64,000 nt of DNA from an uncultured Clostridia bacterium. GTDB taxonomy: Bacteria; Bacillota; Clostridia; Oscillospirales; Ruminococcaceae. Under the pieces are notes generated by a model. The model saw nothing but the letters and a program-made list of their open reading frames with translations. It was not told the origin of the DNA and did not search any database. The stretch lies in the NCBI GenBank assembly GCA_947625155.1, contig CANQNG010000007.1:1-64000 (forward strand), written 5' to 3'. This document shows positions 42,959 through 51,348 of the stretch, piece by piece; position 1 is the first letter of the stretch; each line of letters begins with the position of its first letter. Both the position numbers and the translations under genes were made by a program.

Positions 42959-43762
42959 CTATATGCGGGTGCTGAACACCTGTCCCCTTGCGGCATCTTC
43001 CAGAAAATTTCTGGCATTATCCCGGAATTGCGAAACGCTGTCGCTCACGTAATACACATTGTGTCCCGGCTCTGTGCGGTCGGAAAGAAGCGCCTGCTCC
43101 TCAAGGCAGGTCTTGGCATATTTTGCCGTTTCCTCTCCGGCAGAGATCAGTGTAACGCCTTCCCCCATGACATCCGCAATGATGTCCCGGATGATCGGGT
43201 AGTGCGTACAGCCTAAGATCAAAGTATCTGCCCCCGCATTGCGGATCGGTTCCAGATACTCCTCCGCAGCAAGCCGGGTGATCTTGTCCTGCCTGTCCGT
43301 GTAGCCGTATTCCACCAGATGCACGAACAGCGGACAAGCCATTGCCGTCACGCCGACATGGCTGTCAATGGTGTGCATAGCGTGTTCATAACTGCCGCTG
43401 CGGATGGTAGCAGGTGTCCCGATGATCCCGATCCTCCCGTTCCGGGTAGCGGCACAGGCAGCAGCGGCAGCCGGATAGACGACCCCTGTAAAGGGCATAT
43501 CCTCCACCGGCACTTGTGCGCCCAGCATGGAGCTGACCGTCCCGCAGGCAGCGATGATCATCTTGACCGGGTGACGGCGGAGGAAGGCAATATCCTCCTG
43601 TGCATAGCGCAGCACCGTCTCCCGGCTGCGTGTGCCGTAGGGAATGCGTGCGGTATCGCCGAAATAGATGATATTTTCGTGGGGCAAGATGCGGTTCAGC
43701 TCCTTGACGGCAGTCAGTCCGCCCAGCCCCGAATCAAATACACCGATGGCATCATTGTTCAT
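42959..43762 (-). CDS. murI: Glutamate racemase
   Basis: 267 residues. It makes D-glutamate for peptidoglycan. GVFDSGLGGLTAVKEL is at the N-terminus. The two catalytic cysteines are in IIAACGTVSS and LILGCTHYPII. It lies between ddl and the DUF1934 gene in a leftward operon, so two D-amino acid steps of wall synthesis are co-expressed. Confidence 0.96.
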   Translation of the reverse strand: MNNDAIGVFDSGLGGLTAVKELNRILPHENIIYFGDTARIPYGTRSRETVLRYAQEDIAFLRRHPVKMIIAACGTVSSMLGAQVPVEDMPFTGVVYPAAAAACAATRNGRIGIIGTPATIRSGSYEHAMHTIDSHVGVTAMACPLFVHLVEYGYTDRQDKITRLAAEEYLEPIRNAGADTLILGCTHYPIIRDIIADVMGEGVTLISAGEETAKYAKTCLEEQALLSDRTEPGHNVYYVSDSVSQFRDNARNFLEDAARGQVFSTRI

Positions 43763-43777
43763 GGCAGTTCCCCGCTT

Positions 43778-44851
43778 TCAGCAAGCCCGGTCGTTGTTGT
43801 CGATCGCCTGTTCGATGAGCTTGTCGATCAGGTAGGACGGCTTCATGCCGAGGTGACGCATGAGCTTGGGGTACATGCTGATGGACGTGAAGCCCGGCAT
43901 GGTGTTGATCTCGTTGAGGATGATCTCATTGTCCTCCGTGAGGAAGAAGTCCACCCTCGAAAGCCCCTTGCATCCCATAGCCTTATACGCCCGCAAAGCG
44001 ACCTGCTGGATCTCCCGGTTCATTTCGAGCGTCAGTTCCGCCGGGATAGACAGCTCTGAGCCGTCCAGCACATATTTGGCATCGTAGTCATAGAAATCCT
44101 TGCAGGAACAGATCTCTCCCACGAAGGAAGCAAACGGCGCATCATAGCCGAATACGGCAACTTCCAGCTCTCTGCCCTCAATGCACTCTTCCACAACGAC
44201 TTTATCGTCATGGGAGAAAGCGAGCTTGACAGCCTCGATGAGCTGTGCTTCATCCTCTGCCCGGCTGACACCGATAGACGAGCCAGAATTGGCAGGCTTG
44301 ACAAACAGCGGATAGCCAAGCGCCTGTGCGATCTCACGGCACTTGTCTGTAAGGCGGTTCATCTCATGCTCCAGCAGCATTCTCCATTTTGCGGTGCGGA
44401 TGCCGTTGTAGTCCAGAATGGTATGCGTGACCGTCTTGTCCATGCAGGCAGCCGAAGCAAGCAGTCCGCAGCCGACATAGGGGATCTTCGCCAACTCAAG
44501 CAGCCCCTGTATCGTGCCATCCTCACCGTTCCTGCCGTGCAGCACGGGAAATACCACGTCAATTTTCTTGACGGACACCATGCCGTTTTCGATCGTGATC
44601 AGCCCCTTATGGATGGGGTCGGGGGAGAGGACCGTCGAGGTGCAGTCGGGATCGCGCTCCCATTCGCCGTTCTCGATGGCATTCACATCACCCGGATAGT
44701 AGAGCCACCTGCCCTTTTTGGTGATGCCCACGCAGACGACATCATACTTTTCCTCCGGGATATTGCGGATCACATTCGCAGCGGAACGCAGCGAAATATC
44801 ATGTTCACTGGAAACCCCGCCGAACAGGACGGCTACTCTGATTTTTGACAT
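43778..44851 (-). CDS. ddl: D-alanine--D-alanine ligase
   Basis: 357 residues of the ATP-grasp fold: VAVLFGGVSSEHDISLRSA, FPVLHGRNGEDGTIQGLLEL, YPLFVKPANSGSSIGVSR and INTMPGFTSISMYPKL. The omega-loop segment FYDYDAKY has the tyrosine seen in D-Ala-D-Ala ligases rather than the residues of the D-Ala-D-Lac enzymes, so ordinary specificity is likely. It is the first gene of the operon from the promoter at 44905-44933. Confidence 0.94.
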   Translation of the reverse strand: MSKIRVAVLFGGVSSEHDISLRSAANVIRNIPEEKYDVVCVGITKKGRWLYYPGDVNAIENGEWERDPDCTSTVLSPDPIHKGLITIENGMVSVKKIDVVFPVLHGRNGEDGTIQGLLELAKIPYVGCGLLASAACMDKTVTHTILDYNGIRTAKWRMLLEHEMNRLTDKCREIAQALGYPLFVKPANSGSSIGVSRAEDEAQLIEAVKLAFSHDDKVVVEECIEGRELEVAVFGYDAPFASFVGEICSCKDFYDYDAKYVLDGSELSIPAELTLEMNREIQQVALRAYKAMGCKGLSRVDFFLTEDNEIILNEINTMPGFTSISMYPKLMRHLGMKPSYLIDKLIEQAIDNNDRAC

Positions 44852-44904
44852 ATCTGATCGCTCCTTAGTTCTCCTACCGGCACGCCGGAAGGGTCTTACT
44901 ATCT

Positions 44905-44933
44905 ATTGTACCATATTCTCCGGAAAACTGCAA
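44905..44933 (-). promoter_or_regulatory. Promoter of the ddl-murI-DUF1934-argS operon
   Basis: CTGCAA on the plus strand (44928-44933), read as TTGCAG, then 17 nt and TACAAT (44905-44910) on the minus strand. Confidence 0.65.
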
Positions 44934-45041
44934 GTATTTTTCAAAAAAAACTGTTTTCACGGTTCGTTCCCTTTTTTGGCTATCCTGTATAGTATATGTA
45001 CGATGGCAGAAAATATGACCGCCGGCAATAAGCAAAAGCAA

Positions 45042-45069
45042 GAAAGCTGCTCCAAAACGGGCAGCTTTC
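45042..45069 (-). terminator. Terminator after hydG
   Basis: GAAAGCTGC (45042-45050) pairs with GCAGCTTTC (45061-45069), followed on the minus strand by TTGCTTTTGCTT. It lies 31 nt beyond the hydG stop. Confidence 0.7.
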
Positions 45070-45099
45070 TCTGTCGTTCCTGTATTCGCTTTCCGGGTC

Positions 45100-46515
45100 T
45101 TAGAATCGGAAATCCCTGCTGCCCTCTTTGATCGCTGCAAGGTGTTCGATGGTGAGCTTTCTCACCTTGTCGTTGGGTATCTTTTCCAGTTCGGCTGCGA
45201 TCAGCTTTTCACCGACTGCCTTTGTCTCCGGAGAAGCATAGTCCTCCAGATATTCCTGCAAGGTCATCAGCGCATTCGGATGGCAGCAGTTGAGGATCTG
45301 ACGGGACTTGCAAAGCTGCATGAAGCGGTCGCCCGTTCTGCCCTCCCGGTAGCAGGCAGTGCAGAAAGACGGAATGAAGCCGCTGTCCATCAGCCATTTT
45401 ACGACCTCGTCCAGCGTTCTCTGGTCGGACACGTCAAACTGTTCCGTATCGTGCGGCCGTTCCTCCTCGGTGTAGCCGCCGACCGAAGTCCTCGAACCGC
45501 CGGAGATCTGCGAAATGCCCATGCGGAGCGCTTTCGCACGGACTGCCTCGCTCTCACGGGTGGAGATGATCATGCCCGTGTACGGTACAGCGACCCGGAT
45601 GCAGGCAATGATCTTCGTGAAAATATCATCCGAAATGGAATTGTCAAATGCACCGGGGTCAATATCATCCGCATGCTTGACACGGGGCACGGAAATGGTA
45701 TGCGGTCCGACACCGTGAACCGCCTCAAGGTGTTCCGCATGCATCAGCAGCCCGGCAAATTCATAGCGGTACAGTTCCAGCCCGAACAGCACGCCCAGCC
45801 CCACATCGTCGATGCCGCCTTCCATGGCTCTGTCCATGGCTTCGGTATGGTAGGCATAATTGTGCTTCGGACCTGTGGGGTGCAGGTGTTCGTAGCTTTC
45901 CTTGTGGTATGTCTCCTGAAAGAGGATATACGTACCGATGCCAGCTTCTTTCAGTTTCCGGTAATTTTCGACAGTGGTCGCAGCAATGTTGACATTGACA
46001 CGGCGGATGTCGCCGTTCTTGTGGTGGATGCTGTAAATGGTCTTGATGCAGTCCAGAATATACTCGATCGGGTTGTTGACAGGGTCTTCTCCGGCTTCAA
46101 TGGCAAGGCGCTTATGCCCCATATCCTGCAAAGCGATGACTTCCGCACGCACTTCTTCCTGCGTGAGCTTCTTGCGGGGGATGTGCTTGTTCTTAGCGTG
46201 ATAGGGGCAGTAAAGACAGCCGTTCACGCAGTAATTGGACAGGTACAGCGGCGCAAACATGACGATTCGATTGCCGTAAAAATCCAGCTTGATCTGTTCC
46301 GCAAGCTGGCAGACCTGCTCATTCAGGTCGTCCTCCTCGCACGCAAGCAGCACACTTGCCTCCCGGTGAGACAGTCCTTTCAGCTCTCTGGCTTTTTCAA
46401 TAATGGACGTGATCAATGCCCGGTCGTTTTTGTGCGCCTGCGCATAGGCAAGGGTCTCTTCGATCTCCTCGTGGCAGATAAACTCTTCTGCCTTCATGGA
46501 TCTGGGGTCGTACAT
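45100..46515 (-). CDS. hydG: [FeFe]-hydrogenase maturation radical SAM tyrosine lyase HydG
   Basis: 471 residues. The radical SAM cluster motif is CVNGCLYC. The C-terminal auxiliary-cluster motif CTAC followed after 22 residues by cysteine (in NCCHPNA) distinguishes HydG from ThiH. It cleaves tyrosine to supply CO and cyanide for the hydrogenase H-cluster. The start at 46515 has AGGAGGC 6 nt upstream. It stands alone with its own promoter and terminator: hydE, hydF and the hydrogenase are not in the window. Confidence 0.93.
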   Translation of the reverse strand: MYDPRSMKAEEFICHEEIEETLAYAQAHKNDRALITSIIEKARELKGLSHREASVLLACEEDDLNEQVCQLAEQIKLDFYGNRIVMFAPLYLSNYCVNGCLYCPYHAKNKHIPRKKLTQEEVRAEVIALQDMGHKRLAIEAGEDPVNNPIEYILDCIKTIYSIHHKNGDIRRVNVNIAATTVENYRKLKEAGIGTYILFQETYHKESYEHLHPTGPKHNYAYHTEAMDRAMEGGIDDVGLGVLFGLELYRYEFAGLLMHAEHLEAVHGVGPHTISVPRVKHADDIDPGAFDNSISDDIFTKIIACIRVAVPYTGMIISTRESEAVRAKALRMGISQISGGSRTSVGGYTEEERPHDTEQFDVSDQRTLDEVVKWLMDSGFIPSFCTACYREGRTGDRFMQLCKSRQILNCCHPNALMTLQEYLEDYASPETKAVGEKLIAAELEKIPNDKVRKLTIEHLAAIKEGSRDFRF

Positions 46516-46594
46516 ACGAATGCCTCCTATAATAACCATGAAAATGGTCAAAAATTATGAATGCTGCTGAAAATGTTCAGCTTAGTCCTCTTAC

Positions 46595-46623
46595 AGTATA
46601 CCACATTTCTCATTAAATTGCAA
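46595..46623 (-). promoter_or_regulatory. Promoter of hydG
   Basis: TTGCAA (46618-46623), 17 nt and TATACT (46595-46600) on the minus strand. Confidence 0.75.
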
Positions 46624-46658
46624 GCCCCTTTTGAAAATTGGCGGCGGCAGTCGGCAAC

Positions 46659-46821
46659 GTGACGCTGCACCCGTTGTGCCTCCCAATGCCGCTTTACAGC
46701 GGCAAAGGTCGGCTTGCTTGACTGATACTTTTATCTTAGATGAGAGAAGGGGGCGCTTTTGGCAAAAAAGCGCCCTCTTCTTCCAATTATTAGGTACTAT
46801 CCTTTCCGCCCTTGGGCGGAA
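46659..46821 (+). repeat. Full copy B of the ~160-bp 3'-end repeat family
   Basis: It matches copy A (35977-36136, opposite orientation) from GTGACGCTGCACCCGTTG through the large hairpin GGGGGCGCTTTT...AAAAAGCGCCC (about 46748-46776) to the last hairpin CGCCCTTGGGCG. Its right end overlaps the 3' end of the leftward thiN gene (46790-46821). Confidence 0.85.
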
Positions 46822-47443
46822 AACAGTGTGTGGTCACGACCAGAAAAACACCGCTCTCCGCTGTCAGCACCGCTTCTCCGGCTGTCTCGTTGCTGATGCC
46901 GAGCGGATATTGCCGGCAAAGCACTGCATCTTCCAGCGCATATTTTGCGCCCCGGATGCTGACACCCGTACACCGTTTCGACAGTGCAAACACCGAAAAC
47001 ATCGTACAGTCCCGCAGCCGCAGCGTTTCCCCTGCCGTCCAGAGAAAGACCCGCTGCTGCCCGTAGTACAGCTCGCCCCGCAAGCCTTCCGCCTGCATGC
47101 GTTCCAACAGCTGCACATTCGCAATGGCATGGTCGATACGCTCTCCGCCGAAAGCCCCATAGATGCAGAATTCCCTGCACCCTTTCTCTTTGCCGCACGC
47201 CACAGCGAGCCATGTGTCCGTGTCATCCTTTTCGGGCGGATGCCTGATGATCTCCGCATCCGGCAGTTCTCCCGTCCACGAGTCCAGATCGCCTACCACC
47301 GCATCCGGCACGATGCCCTGTGCCTTTGCATGGCGATAACCGCAGTCTGCACAGACCACGAACGCCCCCGCCGGGATGCTGATCGTTTCCCGGACATCGC
47401 CGCCTGCTATGACGATGCAGAGCTTCTCTTCTGTCCTGCTCAC
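46790..47443 (-). CDS. thiN: Thiamine diphosphokinase
   Basis: 217 residues. Motifs are CADCGYRHAKAQGIVPDAVVGDLDS, HPPEKDDTDTWLAV and GGERIDHAIANVQLL, all typical of thiamine pyrophosphokinase, which makes TPP from thiamine and ATP. The GTG at 47443 overlaps the rsgA stop (GTGA), with AAGGAG 9 nt upstream. The last ten codons (FPPKGGKDST) come from the terminal hairpin of a genomic repeat, so the native C-terminus has probably been replaced or extended. Compared with Bacillus, rpe is missing between rsgA and thiN. Confidence 0.92.
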   Translation of the reverse strand: MSRTEEKLCIVIAGGDVRETISIPAGAFVVCADCGYRHAKAQGIVPDAVVGDLDSWTGELPDAEIIRHPPEKDDTDTWLAVACGKEKGCREFCIYGAFGGERIDHAIANVQLLERMQAEGLRGELYYGQQRVFLWTAGETLRLRDCTMFSVFALSKRCTGVSIRGAKYALEDAVLCRQYPLGISNETAGEAVLTAESGVFLVVTTHCFPPKGGKDST

Positions 47444-48306
47444 AGCTCCCACTCCTTGATCTGCTTCGCTTCCTCGTACATGGCACAGTAGCTCTCATGG
47501 CGGGAATGAGGAATTTTCCCGGCATTCACAGCTTCGAGCACGGCGCAGCCCTTTTCGCAGATATGTGCACAGTCGTGAAACCGGCACTTGTCCGCATAGG
47601 GGGAAAACTCCACAAAGCACCCGGCAAGTTCCTCTTTCCGGATGACCGCATACCGCATCGTATCAAATGTCGAAAACCCCGGCGTATCCGCAATATAGCC
47701 GCCCCCCGACAGCGGATACAGGCTTGCATGGCGTGTCGTGTGCCGTCCCCTGCCAAGTTTTGTGCTGATACCGGAAGTAGGGATGTGCAAGCTGCTGTCC
47801 AGTGCATTGAGCAAGGTAGACTTGCCTGCCCCGGAATTTCCCGTGAGGGCGCTCACCTTGCCACAGAGCGCCGCCCGGACGGCATCGAGCGTTTCCGGGC
47901 GGCGGTAATCGACCGCAAGGATCGGCAGCGCAATGCCCCGGTACAGTTCGTAAAGCCAGTCATACGCCGCAAGATCGACCTTAGTGAGCAGCACCAGCGG
48001 CTGGATGCCCTTGTATGCCGAAACGGCAATGAATTTATCCAGCATCCGCACATCCGGCTTCGGCTCACAAGTGCTGACCACAAAGCAGAGCTGGTCTAAA
48101 TTGGCAAGAGGCGGACGGATGATCTCATTTTTGCGGGGATAGATCTCTGCGACCGCACCGTCCTCTATCCGCACATGATCGCCCACATACGGTTCTTCTC
48201 CCCGTTTCCGGAGGATCCCCCTCGCCGGATATTCCGATACACCGTCAGGGGACACTACAGTGTAGAGTCCCCTGATCGAACGGATGATCAAATTGTCCTG
48301 CATCAT
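47440..48306 (-). CDS. rsgA: Ribosome small subunit-dependent GTPase A
   Basis: 288 residues. An N-terminal OB fold is followed by a circularly permuted GTPase with motifs in the order G4 (TKVD), G1 (GNSGAGKST) and G3 (DTPG), then a C-terminal zinc site (CRFHDCAHICEKGC). It checks 30S subunit maturation. ATGs at 48306 and 48303 are both possible; the first overlaps the prkC stop (ATGA). Confidence 0.96.
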   Translation of the reverse strand: MMQDNLIIRSIRGLYTVVSPDGVSEYPARGILRKRGEEPYVGDHVRIEDGAVAEIYPRKNEIIRPPLANLDQLCFVVSTCEPKPDVRMLDKFIAVSAYKGIQPLVLLTKVDLAAYDWLYELYRGIALPILAVDYRRPETLDAVRAALCGKVSALTGNSGAGKSTLLNALDSSLHIPTSGISTKLGRGRHTTRHASLYPLSGGGYIADTPGFSTFDTMRYAVIRKEELAGCFVEFSPYADKCRFHDCAHICEKGCAVLEAVNAGKIPHSRHESYCAMYEEAKQIKEWEL

Positions 48307-50525
48307 TCTGCCGGAGCGTCCGGTGTATCCGCATCACTGCTCTCCGGCATAGGCGGTGTTACCGGGTCTGTTGGCGGCGGTGTCGGCGGCTCTGTCGGCG
48401 GCGGTGTCGGCGGCTGCGTCGGCTGTACCGGCGGTTCTGTTGCCGGCGGCTGTGTCGGTGCTTCTGTCGGCGGCTCCGTGGGCTCTTGTACCGCATCAAA
48501 AGCTGCCTGAATGTTCTCCCGCACCTTGGTAAAGCTCTTATTGGCGAAGTCAAAATTGTACACGCCGACTTCTGCCTGCTTCTGGTTCTCGTAATTCGTC
48601 AGCACGACTACGACCTGCTGTGTGCCTGTACCCTCGACATCGACCTTGACCGTGCTGGTGTAGCCGGTATTGATGGTCGGGCTGGAGCAGAGGGTCAGAC
48701 CGTTGCTGTCGATGAAGTCCAGCACATACCGTCCGGGTGCCATTCCTGCTGGGACTGGCATCTGGAAGGACACGATACCCTCCGGGTCTTCCCCGTTGGA
48801 GTAGGTAAAGATGATCGTATCTCCGGATTCTGCGGTCTCACCTGCTGCAATGCTCTGTCCGATGACCGTATTCTCTTCCTCAAGGGACGGTGCTGCGACA
48901 GGATCGCCAATGACCAGTCCGTGATACTCGGCATCCGTGGTCGCCTTTTCCAGATCCCAGCCCGTGTAGTCACGCACCTCAATGGCATTGGTGTCGATAC
49001 CCTTGGAAACGTAAATGAGGATGGTAGACCCTGCTTCTGCTTCTTCCCCTGCTGCTGGCTCGGTGCGGATAACTTCAGAAGCTTCTACGCCTTCGCTGCT
49101 CATTTCATACGTTACCTTCGTCTCAAAGCCCTGTGCCCGGAGCACCTTTTCGGCATACTCGAAGTAATAGCCTGACACGTTCTCTACCGTGACCATGCTC
49201 ACACCAAGGCTCACGTTGACATAGACCGTCTGTCCGTTCGGCACAGTGTCGCCGACCTGAATGTCTTGAAAATAAATGGCATCCTTCTCGTATTCGGAGT
49301 AATCGCTCTCTTGGATCTGGATGTCCAGATACCCATAGGTATCCTTTGCCTCGTAGTAGTCCATGCCCACCAGATTCGGCATCTCGTAGCGGCTGTTCGA
49401 GGCGGGCTTGTTGATAACGCCCTTGATCAGCCACAGCACGAAGAATACTGCCACGACAATGAAAGCAATGGTGACGGCGGTCATCACAGGCACGAACAGG
49501 GAACGCTGCTCTGTCTCCTCCTCCTCGTCGTCCTCCTCGTCCTCATAGTATTCGTCATCATCGTAGTCGTCATGATCCTCCTGCTGCTGGCGGCGGGCTG
49601 CCTGCTGTGCAGTGGTCGAGGAAAAATATTGTGTCGGCGTTTCATCGGCACCGGGCAGCTCCTCCGGCTCGGATTCCACATAGTAGCCGAAAGTCATGGA
49701 CGTATTCGCCTTGAAAGCCTCAATATCCCGGATCATGTCGGCTGCCGTCTGGTAGCGGTTTTCGGCATCCTTTTCCATTGCCCGGAGAATGATCTCCTCC
49801 AGTCCGGGCGGAATGTCGGGATTGATCGCACGGGGACGCTCCGGCGTGGTCTGCATGTGCATCACGGCAATGCTGATGGGCTTGTCGGAGTCAAACGGCT
49901 TCTGCCCGGTCAGCATCTCATAGAGCATGACACCGACGGAGTAAATGTCGCTCTTCTCGTCTGTCTCATCGCCCCTTGCCTGTTCAGGGGAAATATAGTG
50001 GACCGTGCCGATCGCCTGATCGGTAGCCGTTCCCTCATCCCGGGCAAACTTCGCAATGCCGAAGTCCATGACCTTGATCGTGCCGTCCGTGAACAGCATG
50101 ATGTTCTGGGGCTTGATGTCACGGTGGACGATGCCCCGGTCATGGGCATGCTGCAAGGCACGCAGGATCTGGATGATGAAGTGGACGGAATCCTTCCACG
50201 TCAGCACCTTTTCGTTGTCCATATACTCCTTGAGCGTGATGCCGTCGATGTACTCCATGACGATGAATTGCAGCTTATCCGAGAAGCCCACATCATATAC
50301 CTTGACAATATTGGGATGGGAAAGCAGTGCGATCGCCTTGGACTCGTTGCGGAACCGGCGGAGAAACTCCTCATTCTCGGCAAATTCCTTTTTGAGTATC
50401 TTGACAGCCACGATTTTGTTGTCGATGATGTCAGTCGCCTTGTAAACGTCCGCCATGCCACCGACGCCGATCAGTTCGGTAATTTCATACCGCCCCTCCA
50501 GCTTTTTTCCAATGTACTTGTCCAT
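48303..50525 (-). CDS. prkC: PASTA-domain Ser/Thr protein kinase (PrkC/Stk family)
   Basis: 740 residues. The kinase domain (about 12-275) has LIGVGGMADVYKA, Lys42 in VAVKIL, HRDIKPQN and DFGIAKF. A juxtamembrane region contains an acidic stretch (DHDDYDDDEYYEDEEDDEEEE). One membrane helix follows near 347-370, then about three PASTA modules (MPNLVGMDYYEAKD onward). It also carries an extra extracellular beta-rich domain (about 590-675) and a Thr/Pro-rich tail (PTEPPTEAPTQPP...), which standard PrkC lacks. It senses muropeptides and phosphorylates wall and division proteins. The start at 50525 follows GGAGGG. prpC lies upstream. Confidence 0.95.
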   Translation of the reverse strand: MDKYIGKKLEGRYEITELIGVGGMADVYKATDIIDNKIVAVKILKKEFAENEEFLRRFRNESKAIALLSHPNIVKVYDVGFSDKLQFIVMEYIDGITLKEYMDNEKVLTWKDSVHFIIQILRALQHAHDRGIVHRDIKPQNIMLFTDGTIKVMDFGIAKFARDEGTATDQAIGTVHYISPEQARGDETDEKSDIYSVGVMLYEMLTGQKPFDSDKPISIAVMHMQTTPERPRAINPDIPPGLEEIILRAMEKDAENRYQTAADMIRDIEAFKANTSMTFGYYVESEPEELPGADETPTQYFSSTTAQQAARRQQQEDHDDYDDDEYYEDEEDDEEEETEQRSLFVPVMTAVTIAFIVVAVFFVLWLIKGVINKPASNSRYEMPNLVGMDYYEAKDTYGYLDIQIQESDYSEYEKDAIYFQDIQVGDTVPNGQTVYVNVSLGVSMVTVENVSGYYFEYAEKVLRAQGFETKVTYEMSSEGVEASEVIRTEPAAGEEAEAGSTILIYVSKGIDTNAIEVRDYTGWDLEKATTDAEYHGLVIGDPVAAPSLEEENTVIGQSIAAGETAESGDTIIFTYSNGEDPEGIVSFQMPVPAGMAPGRYVLDFIDSNGLTLCSSPTINTGYTSTVKVDVEGTGTQQVVVVLTNYENQKQAEVGVYNFDFANKSFTKVRENIQAAFDAVQEPTEPPTEAPTQPPATEPPVQPTQPPTPPPTEPPTPPPTDPVTPPMPESSDADTPDAPAE
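48354..48485 (-). repeat. Tandem Thr/Pro codon repeat in prkC
   Basis: Imperfect repeats of a GGCGGY-GTCGGC-type unit (plus strand) encode the PT/PP-rich extracellular tail of the kinase. The repeat is prone to length change by slippage. Confidence 0.7.
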
Positions 50526-50559
50526 TGTACCCTCCAATAATAAATTGATAGCGATGATC

Positions 50560-50590
50560 TCTGAAAAAACCGCAGAACGGTTTTTTCAGA
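50560..50590 (-). terminator. Hairpin between prpC and prkC
   Basis: A perfect 13-bp inverted repeat (TCTGAAAAAACCG, 5-nt loop, CGGTTTTTTCAGA) fills the 73-nt gap between the phosphatase and kinase genes. The minus-strand transcript has a U run in the descending arm. It could attenuate kinase transcription or protect the 3' end of the upstream mRNA. Confidence 0.7.
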
Positions 50591-50598
50591 AAGTACCG

Positions 50599-51348
50599 TC
50601 AGCTTGTGATGACCGCCAAAGAGATATTGTCCCGCCCGCCTTTTTCAAGGGCAAGGTCTACCAATGCTTTGGGGATGTCACCAGCAGCGTTATACTGGAT
50701 GACACTGAGGATCTCCTGCTCCCGGCAGCAGCCCGAAAGCCCATCCGAGCAGAGCAGCAGCAGAAATTCCTTGTCATACGGTATCCGGTAATAATCGGGG
50801 CGCACGACCCGTTCCACACCGACCGCCCTTGTCAGCATGTTGCGCTGGGGGTGATGTGCCATGTCCTCCCGGCAGATCTTACCTTGCTGAAAGAGCATGT
50901 TGACGACCGTGTGATCCTGTGTGAGCTGTCGGATGCCGCCGTTCTGTACCAGATAGGCACGGCTGTCCCCGACATTGGCGACAGAGATCCAGCCCGGCTC
51001 GACAAAGGCAGCAACGCAGGTCGTTCCCATGCCGAAACTCCGGTAATCCATGCGGGCGGTCGTGTAGATGACAGAATTTGCCGCCGAAACGGAGGAAAGC
51101 AGCAGGATGCGGATCTGTTCGGCATCCATGCCCTGCCGGTAGCCTGCCGTGAACCGGTCAAACAGCTCCCGGATGGCAATTTTGCTTGCCTGACTGCCGC
51201 TGCGTTCGCCGCCCATGCCGTCACATACGACCGCTAAAATACGGCTGCCGAAATTCCTTGCATCCACTTCATCCTGATTCTCGTCCCGGACAAGACCGAT
51301 ATTGGTCGCAGTCCAGCATTGCAAATTCCTCACCCCGTTTCCGGTCAT
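50599..51348 (-). CDS. prpC: PP2C-family Ser/Thr protein phosphatase (PrpC/Stp)
   Basis: 249 residues. Metal-binding motifs are GLVRDENQDEVD, AVVCDGMGGERSG, VGDSRAYLV, LLLLCSDGLSG and GGRDNISLAVI. It reverses PrkC phosphorylation. The ATG at 51348 overlaps the rlmN stop (ATGA). A hairpin separates it from prkC, so the usual close pairing of phosphatase and kinase may be modulated. Confidence 0.95.
   Translation of the reverse strand: MTGNGVRNLQCWTATNIGLVRDENQDEVDARNFGSRILAVVCDGMGGERSGSQASKIAIRELFDRFTAGYRQGMDAEQIRILLLSSVSAANSVIYTTARMDYRSFGMGTTCVAAFVEPGWISVANVGDSRAYLVQNGGIRQLTQDHTVVNMLFQQGKICREDMAHHPQRNMLTRAVGVERVVRPDYYRIPYDKEFLLLLCSDGLSGCCREQEILSVIQYNAAGDIPKALVDLALEKGGRDNISLAVITS

Noticed and set aside
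46631-47491. A 286-codon plus-strand ORF across the repeat and thiN
   Set aside because: It is antisense to thiN, whose motifs are clear, and its own product has no recognisable pattern; its first part is only the repeat.
48354-48485. Minisatellite or CRISPR in the 3' part of prkC
   Set aside because: The periodic sequence is in frame and encodes a Thr/Pro-rich tail.
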